This document shows positions 22,592-32,758 of a stretch of DNA of 64,000 nucleotides, piece after piece. Every line of letters starts with the position of its first letter. Position 1 is the first letter of the stretch. The notes beneath the pieces were generated by a model, which saw only the letters and a program-made list of their open reading frames with translations, had not been told where the DNA came from and did not search any database. The DNA is from Cryptomeria japonica (lineage: Eukaryota; Streptophyta; Pinopsida; Cupressales; Cupressaceae): contig NC_081413.1 of the NCBI RefSeq assembly GCF_030272615.1, positions 99,418,239 through 99,482,238 on the forward strand. Direction: 5' to 3'. A program made the translations under genes and the position numbers.

Positions 22592-23728
22592 TCAAGTCTC
22601 TTCTTGAAGATAGTTCACTCTCCTTTCACTACTTTGTGATAATGACCCCTTCTGTGGACACCTATATGCTGGATGACCAAGCTGATTGCAATGGTAACAT
22701 TTCATTGAGGCAAAATATGAGGAACCTCTACCTTGTCCACTAGACGTTCCTCTAAAACCACTGTTTGACCCTCTTCCTCTATTTAATCCTCCTTTACCAA
22801 TGCCACTCTCTTGTTGCTCAGTGAGTTTAGACTCACCTTGTATTCTTTGCTCTGAATTTCTTCCTCCAAAGCCTCCCCTATGGTCTCTATTTTCTTTACC
22901 TCTACCTCTGCCCCTATTACTACTTGAATAATGTTTTCTTTTCAATTTTTCTTCCACTTTAAGGGCAAGTTGATAGCTTTGATGAACTATCTTTTGGCTC
23001 ATTAGACTGATTTCCTCTTGGATGTTCCGTCTTAGTCCATTTAGGTACCTAGCTACCTTAAGGCTTTCTTCTTCCACCGCTTGAGATCTAAGACTAAGTT
23101 TGTGAAACTCCTCCGTATAACCACTTACATCAAGGTCTCTTTGTCTTAGGTTTTGTCTTGTCCTATGGATTTGCACTTCATAGTCATCAGGGAGATAGGC
23201 TTCTTTGATTTTGACTAACATCCCTTTCCAAGAAGAGATGGGAGTTTTACCCACTTTCTTCCTCTCATCCTACACAAATTTCCACCATGTGAGAGCGGCT
23301 CCCCTCATCCTAGACTTGGCCACTTTGACTCTTTGAGATTCATTTATGCTATCACATTCGAAATGGTTCTCCATACCCTCTATCCATTCTAGAACCACTT
23401 CTACTTCCATCTTACCAGTGAACAATGGCAATCCTTCTAGTGAATTACCACTTAAGGCTTTCAATTCCTTTAGGAAAGGTTCTTGTTCTAAAACAGGATT
23501 AGGCTCAGGTACTTTGTCTACTTTTGACACCTATTTGCCCTTCTCTTTTGCTCCTTCAACCTTTACCAACTCTTCATCTGCCTTGGTTTCAATTTCACCA
23601 AGCTTACCTTCTAATTCTATCAACTTTTCCTTCAGGAGTCTATTCTCTTCCTCCTAATCATCCACTTTCTTTGCCAACTCTGCATTGGTCACCATGGTGT
23701 TGTCTCCTACAAATTCCACTAAGGTCAT
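22592..23728 (-). pseudogene. Chromovirus gag
   Basis: The probable start is the ATG at 23728 (MTLVEFVGDN), about 27 bases inside the primer site. The N-terminus is a charged coiled-coil-like segment (EEENRLLKEKLIELEGKL), broken by two TAG codons. The capsid domain follows (WIEGMENHFE, AALTWWKFV, then WKGMLVKIKEAYLP and YLNGLRRNIQEEI). A TAG breaks it at 23270. The C-terminal part is Arg/Gly/Ser-rich and contains the zinc knuckle CYHCNQLGHPAYRC (CX2CX4HX4C, near 22650-22695). Gag is in the same frame as pol, as in chromoviruses that make one polyprotein. Confidence 0.88.
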
Positions 23729-23754
23729 CTACTCTCCTAGCCCAAGTCTTATAG

Positions 23755-23766
23755 GCTCTGATACCA
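23755..23766 (-). other. Chromovirus primer-binding site
   Basis: On the minus strand TGGTATCAGAGC lies three bases after the LTR end: a perfect initiator-methionine tRNA site. Confidence 0.92.
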
Positions 23767-23769
23767 ATT

Positions 23770-25398
23770 TGGTAGGTTTACCTAGCTTGCTCACACTTCA
23801 CCTAGTTGGTGTTGCTCAATTCCACCAACCTCACCAGGTCTAGCTATGCTCCAAGACCTCCAAGTCCTCCCTAATCTCTGCTAGGACTTTCTCTTCACCA
23901 ATCTCAAGGTGTTTGCAACAAGTGCTTGACTAAGAACCTATAATTTCAATATGTTTCTCATATGCTCAATCTTGCAATATTGATGACAACTTATCAATTT
24001 CTAACTTTTCACCACCATGTTGTTGTGAGTCATTGTAGAGGTGTGGAGGTGGCATTTACCATGGAATGAATTCAATTTGGTCCATTTGAGGTTTTTCAAT
24101 CTCTATCTTCCTTACCAATTTCATAAATTTGCCTAGAAATAGGGCTACAAGGATGAGCCCCAATCAGGCCTCCTAAATCCGGTTTTCAAGGGTTTTGAGG
24201 GAATCGGTCCAAAAGACCCTGCAACAAGGTTTATTTTTATTCAATCACTCACCCATCCTTAAGATATTTTGTAGGTTTTAGCTTTCCAACTTTTCGTACA
24301 ATGCCCTAACCCAAAAATGAGGGTTTGTTAGGGTTTCTAGGCCTTAGCCGGCAGTGACTGTCCAACTTTGTGAAATGGGCATCTAAAGGAATTTTCAAGG
24401 CTTCTCCTTGTAGTTGCAACTTTGTATGGACCTCATGAACCATCCCAATTGATTTTATTAAGGTTTTGTATTCATCCCTGTGGTATGCATTCAATTTACA
24501 CCCTGTTTTCTCTAGCCAAGTTGCTCTTGGACTCACCTAGAACAAGGTGGAAAATATGATGAAATCCACCTCTAGAACTCCTCTTTGCATATTTAAATTG
24601 TACATAGGGTTTCCTTCCATTTCCAATAGGTTGTGATGGTAGCACAGAGGGATTTTATGGGGTAACCATTTTACATGAATTTTCTATTTACAAGCCAAAA
24701 CTAGCTGATTGAAAACAAAACAATAAAAGTACCAACAGGAACTATATACAAAGCATGAAATGAACCAATTAATACTGGAACACACCAAATAACTACTATC
24801 CAAAATTGGATCAATGGATTCAATCCATTTGTGTTCACATTTATGCAAAATAAGACAAAAACAGTGATAACAATTCGAAAATGAGAGGTTTCAGATTGTC
24901 ATGCACAAAATTTAATGCTTCCAACCTTGTTAACCATGAAAGAGGAGTTTTAAATAGTCTTCCCCATGTGTGGAGGCATCCTAGGTCAATTTGCTAACCC
25001 TAACTCTACTGCTAAGCTCTTTTAGGACCAAAATTGTCATGACAACTTTTACAACTTTCCACTTTTTGTCTTTTCAACATAGGCAACCTATTACAAGTCA
25101 TTTTTCATGTCTTTTAAACATTCCTATGACTATTCTAAACCTCTCTAATTATCTTACCAATTTATGCCTCTTTTGACCCTCAAAAAGGCCATTTACCTAC
25201 TCAAACTACCACCTACTCACAAAATGCAAACCTAGAAAGAAACTAACCCAACTAGGCCTACACTTGACTCAAATAAAACATTACACACACACCTTGGACC
25301 CTCCTAGAGTCCTTATTACAAACCTGACTTGGCTAAGGTCAATATAAGACAAAATTGTAGAAGGACTGTGAGCCTAAGTCCTAGGTGCTCCTGCACCA
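23770..25398 (-). repeat. Chromovirus 5' LTR
   Basis: 1629 bp, homologous to 17434-19072. It ends CTACCA (minus strand) before the primer site. Its outer end reads TGGTGCAGG instead of TGTTGCAGG. Confidence 0.93.
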
Positions 25399-25403
25399 CT
25401 TAG
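25399..25403. repeat. Target-site duplication of the chromovirus, right copy
   Basis: CTTAG, identical to 17429-17433. Confidence 0.9.
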
Positions 25404-25934
25404 AGACATTTCATTGTCACAACATGCTTTTCTTTTGGATGCATGTATGCTACCTTCAATCAATTACTCCTAGTAAGGCATATGAAATCTCTTTAACGTG
25501 GGGCATACACTCTACTCTTTTTCACACTTTTTGCACACACCACAAGGTTTGGTTTGTACACTTGATCGTACACCATGACATTTTTGGTGCACATTGCAAC
25601 ACCCATTTTGTAGTCAATATATATTCAAATTACTTTACAAATAGAGGTTGTTCTTTGTAATCTTTCTATGCACTGATTGTTTTAGCTCAAATTTGTCTTT
25701 CTTAACATGACTCATAGTAAGCATAGCCTTACTAGGATAGCATAGTCCTACTCTTCTCTCTTCTCTTCATGTGTTGCTTCTTTTATCTTGATATTAGATT
25801 GATAAGATCCTAGGTCCCTGGGGCCTTAGTGTGTATTTCATCTTTAATATCTTTATTACAAAATTTCAATGATATTTTGTACCTTATCAAGGGTATGAGT
25901 GTAAGTTCATACTCCTACTAAAGTAGGGGCTAAA
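25404..25934. other. Continuation of relic A beyond the chromovirus
   Basis: It continues the sequence left of 17429. No domain is recognised. It ends in a purine-rich stretch (AAGTAGGGGCTAAA near 25920-25934) that looks like a polypurine tract next to an LTR start. Confidence 0.45.
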
Positions 25935-26900
25935 TGTAGCATCACATATTTTATCCTCATATAATTTCATACTCACTTGGGCCTCACTTTTGTGTTTCTG
26001 CCTTCTATGCCTTGATCTTGTCTAATTCTGATCACACCAACATCATATCTGCAATCCTAATTTTTGCCTTTGATTGTTGGTTCTTTTTTCAACCCTAATG
26101 AACTAGGCAAGGGTGCCTAATGCCTTTGTCTAGACCAAAAGGGCCCAATTTCGGACCCTCCAACAACAAAAAAATTCTAGATAGAAATATGTTTCTCATG
26201 TCAGCCTTCTTTGTCATTTCAAACATGTTTCGTATGGTGAAGTATAAAAGCAAGTCTCACCCCCTCATTTGAAACAACTCTCTACAAGTTTCCAATTACA
26301 CCTTTTCAAATTCAAGTGAGAAAGACATCAAGCATCATTAGAGTAGTGAAATAGAGATCAAGTATTATAATTTCAAGCATTCACGATGACATCCATGATC
26401 AAGTTCATATAAAGACATTCATGAATTCCTACATGGTAACTTTAACATTTTCATGAAACTTCAAGGCAAGATTCATAAAGGTATAACCTTTCCAATTAAA
26501 ATTTTAATTTTAGGTCTATCTTTTTCCCTTTCAAGGCATGCTTTCAATTCCATTTTAGCTCATGATACGGTTAATTCCAAACTTGGGGATTGACCTAGGC
26601 AAACCCATATCAACCCAACAACATTTTTCTCTCTTGTGTTTGCAAGTGATAGGGTTTGAAGACAACAATTATAGATATGAGAAGAGGAGACTAAGACACA
26701 TAGGACTTGATTTTGAAGAACCAAAAAAATTTGGACACTGACAATCGACAAACAGTGTCCGATAATTTTTTGATGAATTTTCAGTGAGATACTCAAAGCA
26801 CATCCTGATTCCAAAAACATCTCAATTGTCTGCATCTAATAGTCTTGGACAAGGACACCTAACATCATCGTCCTAGATTTCCAAACTTAGATTTCAACCA
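25935..26900 (+). repeat. LTR-like segment (right end uncertain)
   Basis: It starts TGTAGCATCACAT directly after a polypurine-like stretch and has a TATA box in good context (GTATAAAAGCAAG near 26245-26257). This fits the 3' LTR of relic A or a solo LTR. I could not find its partner upstream of 11222 or its exact right end. Confidence 0.4.
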
Positions 26901-27179
26901 CCAATTCCTCTTTGCTTCCCATTTTTAAATTTATGCTTCATGTCTGCATATCTGTTGTGAAACTACTTGTGCATATTGATCGTTGTTAATTTTGCATCAT
27001 CAACCCAAGTTCTTGAATTTAATTTGCATAATTTCCATAGTTCATTTTCAACTCAACCCCAAGGTGTACTGAATTCGCTTTATACTTAGTCCTTTTCAGT
27101 CAAATTTGAGATTGAACCAATTAAATCCCTTCTGCTTCCAAATGTGATTATTAGAAATAGGCTCAATTCCTAGTTTGCA

Positions 27180-28262
27180 TGCATAAACTTGTCAATCCTA
27201 TTTCCTACTATTATAGATATTATCAAGGATTGTCATGATGAACCTTCAAGAAGAAACTTATCTACATAAAAAATGGAACATAAAATACTTGTCATCAAAT
27301 TTTATTGGTCAAACATGACCAAAGATGTCACCTAATATGTGACACATTGAAATAAATACAAACAAATGGCACAACCTACTTTATCCATCACCATTCCTCT
27401 TCACCCTAGATTCTCACTCAAGCTATTTGAAAATAAGAGATTTACTTATTTGGACCAATTGATTTTTCATCAAAAGAATTACTAACTACACCACCAAATG
27501 GGAAAAAAGTAAGGGTATCAGTCATAGATCTTGAGGAGAAAGTAAGCAAACTTCTTGTACAACGACTTTTTGTAAAGGTTTAAATTATCCCAAATTTTAA
27601 GTTATATTAAAGGACATAGTTCATGTCCACTGTGATTTTGGAATTCCTACACTGTTACTAGATAACTCATAGAAAATATTCTCTTTATCATACTTAGGAT
27701 AATAGAAAGATTGAAGTCATAAACATAGAACTAGAAGATATCCTAACAAAAAAGTTTCAATGTGAAAAATAAACTAGGTCGATAGATTATCCACAATCAT
27801 GTGGGCCTAAAAATATATGCAAAACTACCACTAGATTTAGCACACATGAACTAGTCTATGGTAAGAAACTTATTCTTCTTGTAAAATTCAAAATCAAAAC
27901 ATCTTTAACAACTCTAGAGGTTGGAATTAATTTGGTAGAAATCCAACAACTCTAGATCTCACAACTAACCATATTGAACAAAAAACTCTTGGAAGCATTC
28001 CAACACACATAACTAATTCAAAGGTAAAGGAAAGAATTACATGATAAGCACATCATGAGTAATTAGTTTCAAAGGCGATTGGGCCTTATTCTATGACTTT
28101 GTATCATAAATTAAAGGTAAACTATACACTAAATAGCTTCAGCCCTATGAAATTATCCAAGTGTTCAACAATGGTGTTATTTAGGTGACACTAATTGATG
28201 GCTCATATAACCCAAATCTACTAGTAAATGGTAAAAATTTGAAACTCTACTAGAAAATATCA
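27180..28262 (+). pseudogene. Ty3/gypsy relic: integrase and pol C-terminus
   Basis: Badly decayed, spread over frames. Recognisable pieces: MAQPTLSITIPLHPRFSLKL (near 27368-27430, the linker after the zinc finger), a remnant of the catalytic-core entry near 27440-27470, THELVYGKKLILLVKFKIKT (near 27843-27905), a Leu/Gln-rich helix (near 27930-28010), then GDWALFYDFVS, GKLYTKWLQPYEI-like text and LIDGSYNPLLVNG (near 28075-28240). The last three are the C-terminal module of Tat/Athila-type integrases. The RT is not seen between this and relic A's protease, so it may be the tail of relic A after a deletion, or a second relic. Confidence 0.6.
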
Positions 28263-28745
28263 TCTATAGAGGATTTTTCTATAGAAATCAAACTTCAGTT
28301 AAGCACTTTACCATAGAAGATCTCACTTCCATGGGTTTAGTCCCTTCTTCTTGAGGAAATTTCATTAAATTGTAATAAAGTTTAGATAAACTAAAAAATA
28401 CAAATATTAATCTATCTCCCAAAATAAATAAAAAAGTAGTTTCAGTTGAAAACCAACAATGGAAATCAAACCCAAGGGATTTATTGAAAACCAAAAATGA
28501 TATTCTCTCTCTAGGATAAGGTTGAAAACTATAAATGGTGACCTCTCCCCTTTTTGAACATTCCTACTTTGAAGTACCTTAGGCTCTTGTCTTTCTCACA
28601 AGCTCTAGGCAACTCCAAATTGATACTTTATAGAATTGACTACAAATAGCTCCAAACTATTCCTTCAAAGGGTCATCTAGGCAATTTGAGATCCTTTTAT
28701 TGCACAATTAAACCACTCCCACAACAAATTTCTTTTTGAACTCCT
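28263..28745. other. Non-coding 3' remnant up to element D
   Basis: AT-rich, with no open reading frame of note apart from short chance ones. It contains ATTGAAAACCAA-type words repeated near 28450-28525. Element D begins at 28746; CTCCT (28741-28745) would be the left copy of D's target duplication. Confidence 0.45.
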
Positions 28746-29960
28746 TGTAGACACCCAAAAATGTCTCATTGATCATTTACTAATTATTCGTCTAATCGAT
28801 TAAATAATTTTTTAATTATTTAATTAAGTTAATTAATCATATTCTTCTAAATTCATATTTCCTCATCATTTTACTAATTATTCTATTTTCTATTTCTATT
28901 ATCAGTTAATCATTTTAACCATTTTTCTAATGTTAATTAAATATTTATTATTTAATTAATTCTGATTAATTCCCCAATTTAAATAATCTTTATTATTTGA
29001 ATAGATTAATTAATTCTCAATTTCTATCTAATCATCTAATCATTAACCCTTTTCTAAATTTTAATTAAATATTTATTATTTAATTAATTGTGATTTAATC
29101 CTTTAATTTAAATAATCTTTATTATTTAATTAAAGTCCATTTCTAAATAATTAGATAGTTTCTTTAAATTATTTAATTAACTAATTAATTCTTCTAGTTC
29201 TTGAAGTTCTAATTTCATTTAATTAATTCTTCTAATTTCTTCTAAATTCAAATACATGTGCATGATTTCAAAAATCAAATTGAAAATCAAAGTCAAGTTC
29301 TAAATATATTCAAATACTAAATTGAATTGAATAAATTCAATTATTTGAATAAATTTCATGCAAAGATTAAATTGAAAATCTAAGTTAAAGTGCAAGTACA
29401 TGCTAAATTAATTAATTAAATCATTTATCTCTCCAATCTCTGTTTCCATCTTCTAGTTAGCTTTTTCTAAATAAAGCTCTCTTTGTCATCTTCTTAATTT
29501 CCTCCAGTCATTGTTTTTCTTCCCCTAGTTAGCTTTTTCTCAATCAGTTAACTCAGTTAATCTATTCAATCTATTTTGTTTCACCTCTAAATCAGTAGTT
29601 CAACTATCAATTTTCATGTGAGCTCACCTGAGTTCTACCTCTTGATCAATCTATTCCACCTTTCAATCAATCTTCTCCAAAAATCTATAAATTGAGCATT
29701 CAATCTCCATTTTCAACAATCATGAACTTTGAATCTTTGTGTCAATTGCAAGTTGCCAGCACAATATCTGAGAGCCACCATACCACAGAGAGGAAAAGAG
29801 CAATTGAAGCCATGATGCACAATAGGGAGTTTTATATTGTTTAATTTTATTCTATATTGCATCTATTTCATTGGTTTTATGTTTGGATTGCTTAGATGGT
29901 TAAGGGACTCGTGATTTTCCTTATTTCCTATTTAGCAATGATGAATTTGAGCATAGCACA
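28746..29960 (+). repeat. Element D 5' LTR
   Basis: 1215 bp, TGTAGACACCC...TAGCACA. The left third is very AT-rich and contains a diverged tandem duplication with a period near 130 bp (ATATTTATTATTTAATTAATT near 28940 and 29070). A TATA-like TCTATAAATTGAGC lies near 29683-29696. Confidence 0.8.
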
Positions 29961-29963
29961 TTT

Positions 29964-29981
29964 TGGTGAACCCGATGTGAA
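29964..29981 (+). other. Element D primer-binding site
   Basis: TGGTGAACCCGATGTGAA lies three bases after the LTR end. The tRNA it would pair with is not identified here. E's site (TGGCACCCACCGTGGGGG) is different, so D and E use different primers. Confidence 0.7.
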
Positions 29982-30093
29982 CAACAGCTAATTAACCTTC
30001 TCTATTTTTTGTGTTATTTTTTTTTCAGATCGTACGAATTTTTTCCTTTTTTGCACGTTTTGCACAGATTTCAAGACAGACCTCTTCATCATG

Positions 30094-30237
30094 CATTTGC
30101 AGTTGCATCATCACACAATCGCATAGATAGGGCTACACAATTGACTAGATAGGGTTACACATTTGTGCAGAACCCATCACGCAATCGCCCTTACAAGATC
30201 ACACAATCACTCTAATACTGTCATGCATTCGTTTTGA
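30094..30237 (+). repeat. 22-bp phased array 1 in the D leader
   Basis: Six complete units plus a partial one begin at 30094, 30116, 30138, 30160, 30182, 30204 and 30226. Each starts CA(A/T)T and most end TCAC(A/G) or TACA, with a variable middle. Every step is exactly 22 bp although the units have diverged. Confidence 0.85.
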
Positions 30238-30646
30238 ATCCTTCGGGTCTGATAATTCTATTTTTATTCCTTTTCTGTTCTTTGATCTGTTTAATTCTGC
30301 ACGAAATTGATTAAATCTGGAAACAGATTATTTTTATTGCATGTTTTTGTTTTAACAGTTTATGGCACGTAAGGTACAATTCAAGATTTCAGGTGCCATA
30401 AGGACAAAGGAACAAAGAAGGTAGGCCAGAAGCTATCAAAGAATTCTCAAAGAAGAAAATAAGATACAAGATTGGGAAGACCAACCAACCATCAACAGAT
30501 ACAATAATTTAGTTCTCTCATATCAGATGAAATATGATTTGATTAACATTGAATGAATGATGAGAGATATAGCTAGGGCCTCACAATCTGTTTTGCAAGT
30601 TTTTGATCAAATTTAGTTTCAATTTATTTTTTGTGTCACACAATCA

Positions 30647-30800
30647 CAATTGCCTTGTTAGTATCACACAATCGACTTGTTAGGATCACGCATTCGTCCT
30701 GTCAAGATCACGCAATCAAACTGATAGAATTACGCAATCGCCTATGCAGGTTTACACAATCGCGTAGGTATCATCACGCATTCATTTCTGTTAATTTTGA
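30647..30800 (+). repeat. 22-bp phased array 2 in the D leader
   Basis: Units begin at 30647, 30669, 30691, 30713, 30735, 30757 and 30779, again exactly 22 bp apart, with the same CA(A/T)TCG start and TCACG/TACA end. About 410 bp of non-repeated sequence separates it from array 1. Confidence 0.85.
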
Positions 30801-31172
30801 ATTCTCTATTTTCTGTTGATTTGATTTTACTGCTAATCATCTGTTTGCAGCCTGTGGCAAATTTATAGAAAGGATCAGATTAGTATTAGATCAATTGCAC
30901 TCACTCTCACACTTCATTTTTTGGTGCTCAAAATCAACAATGGTTGAAATGGACATGCATGCATAACACTTCAGTTTGGGCTTAAAATCAGCATTGGTTA
31001 AAATTGACATGCATGTATAACACTTCGATTTGGGCTTAAAATTAACAATGGTTAAAATTGACATGCATGCCTTCACATTTCAATTTAGTGTTTAAAATGG
31101 ACATGCACATGTGTATTCAACACCTCAATTTGGGATTTAAAATAAACGTGAATCAGGATGCACATAGATTAA

Positions 31173-31511
31173 ATCACATTTGGTTTTATTAAGGGAAAAA
31201 ACTTTTATCGTGTCTGGGGTGGACCTACTGTTGCATTAACTAACTTTCCACCTGCCTTCGGGGTCTTGGGAGAAAGGAAGGACAATGACACTCAATTTTA
31301 TTTTATTCCACGTAGAGGGGTATCTTTGACTGGGGATTTCAGCACCCCACAGAGGTACTTCGAATTGGGATGCATTGGGGATATCATCTCTCCCAGCGTA
31401 CTCTCTAGCGGGTTTTTTGAGCCGCTATATAAACATACTGGTCAGGTGGCTAGAGTGTTGAGTGAATTTGACGTATGTGTGGGCGTTCCCTACACCGATA
31501 AGCTCAACTAA
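31173..31511 (+). CDS. Leader open reading frame of D, function unknown
   Basis: A stretch of 113 codons is open between a TAA at 31170-31172 and a TAA at 31509-31511. The first ATG is at 31266, leaving 81 codons, but the protein-like style starts earlier (NFYRVWGGPTVALTNFPPAF near 31200-31260). Later text includes FYFIPRRGVSL, YFELGCIGDIISPSVLSSGF and EPLYKHTGQVARVL. It is GC-richer than the flanking leader and has a balanced, globular composition without low complexity. I do not recognise the family. Some Tat/Ogre elements carry an extra ORF ahead of gag, which is one possibility; a captured host exon is another. No clear counterpart is visible in E's leader. Confidence 0.45.
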   Translation: MTFGFIKGKNFYRVWGGPTVALTNFPPAFGVLGERKDNDTQFYFIPRRGVSLTGDFSTPQRYFELGCIGDIISPSVLSSGFFEPLYKHTGQVARVLSEFDVCVGVPYTDKLN

Positions 31512-32094
31512 AGTCTTAAGTGGCTTTCTCTGAGAATCCATCATTAGATCGAGATCCCTCAAAATTTTACAATAAGAACCAACTTAGTAGCCCAAAACCC
31601 TACATTCAATGATTCCGGGAGTGCGGATCGTACCCCATAGATACCCTTCATGTACCTTGCATTATGATATAGAAATCCCTCGGTTATAAGATCTTCGGAT
31701 CTTCGGGGTAAGAGAGACTGGCATGCCCGAGAAGTGTGTGTCGTGGAGTGGAGCCAATGCTGCCAGACTCTCTATCTATTCATTTTGTTTCGGTATTTCG
31801 TAAGGGCCTCATTTGAATGGTTTCCAATTTCCAGCCTAATCTTGTCTTTTGTGTCTTTATATGTATCATTGTATTAGAACAGTATTGAGTCAGTCATTTG
31901 GGCTATTTCAGGCCCTATCCTGTGTATCTCTAAATTCTCTAAGATTGTTTGAAAAAATAGTTCAATAAGCTATATTTACCTCCAAACAACTGTTCTCAGA
32001 TTTGAAGAAACCAGGAAACTTGTCCTATACACAGAATTACTGAAAACAAAGTCCATTTTTGAAACATCAAAACTCAAAGCTATACACACTTGTG

Positions 32095-32225
32095 ACCCTA
32101 GGAAGTCCTTGCATAGTCCTCATTTACGTCCTTATTATCATCCTAAGTCCTTGCATAGTCCTCATTTACATCCTTATTATCATCCTAAGTCCTTGCATAT
32201 TCCTCAATTATGTCCTTATTATCAT
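32095..32225 (+). repeat. 42-bp tandem repeat, three copies, in the D leader
   Basis: Units begin CTAGG/CTAAG + TCCTTGCATA and end CCTTATTATCATC, with starts near 32098, 32143 and 32185. A degenerate continuation (TCCTCATATAAGTCCTTGTC) follows to about 32290. It reads as a hydrophobic repeat in one frame, but is more likely non-coding. Confidence 0.75.
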
Positions 32226-32337
32226 CCTTAGTCCTCCTTATTGTCCTCATATAAGTCCTTGTCTAGACCTCATATACGTCTGTCTTAGTCCATCATCATT
32301 TGCATAATCATCCTACAAAGTCATAGCATGCATCTTA

Positions 32338-32619
32338 ATGGGTCTCCCAGGTGATGGTTTGCTCCCCTTCGAGCAACCTAATATAGTGCCAAACAAGGGT
32401 CAATGAGAAATTATTGATGGTCTAGCTAACTTAGCCTAGGAATCAAGGAGAAATGCACCCCAGTATATAGGAGTTGAGTATGAGATAAATATCGAGTATA
32501 GAATTTCCTGTAGGATTGATAGAGAAATTGTTGCAGAACGTCTAAGAGAAGAACTTGAAAAACTTGCGTTGCAAAAATATCAAAACACTCAACAGGTCTC
32601 ACATCCAAATCCTCAATAG
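32338..32619 (+). pseudogene. Small reading frame just ahead of gag in D
   Basis: From the ATG at 32338 a frame runs to TAG 32617-32619 with two internal stops (after NKGQ and after NLA). The last third is helical and charged: DREIVAERLREELEKLALQK. E has a loosely similar stretch near 43100-43250 (GCGIEFDGEILQRHAFQQRD). It may be a separate small protein or an upstream part of gag. Evidence is thin. Confidence 0.35.
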
Positions 32620-32758
32620 AAAGTCTAGTCTAGTTTTGCTTACCTCATACTTAGGTCTAGAGTCTAACATTAGTTGTTGTCTTGCATAAAGTTCCAGAAC
32701 CACCCTCATATAGAAGTCTTAAATTCTCATCACAAGGTCACAAAAGGCAAAAGGTATA

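Larger units (their letters stand above)
17434..25398 (-). mobile_element. Ty3/gypsy chromovirus, full-length, inserted in relic A
   Basis: The element is 7965 bp on the minus strand. It has LTRs of about 1.63 kb, a TGGTATCAGAGC primer site, gag, protease, RT, RNase H, integrase and a C-terminal chromodomain, then a polypurine tract. A perfect 5-bp target duplication (CTTAG) fixes both ends. RT precedes integrase, so it is Ty3/gypsy, and the chromodomain makes it a chromovirus. Gag through RNase H stays in one frame, broken only by stops; two frameshifts occur, both at or within integrase. Its coding decay is mostly single-base nonsense, so it is younger than relic A but not active. Confidence 0.95.

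Noticed and set aside
28790-29230. AT-rich repeats in D's LTR as a scaffold or replication origin
   Set aside because: They lie wholly inside the LTR and look like an internal tandem duplication; nothing else supports an origin.
30094-30800. The 22-bp arrays as a CRISPR array
   Set aside because: The repeats are contiguous and diverged, with no unique spacers of constant length, and the context is a plant retrotransposon leader.
32059-32307. Hydrophobic 82-codon frame as a membrane protein
   Set aside because: It is a translation of the 42-bp tandem repeat and has no support outside it.
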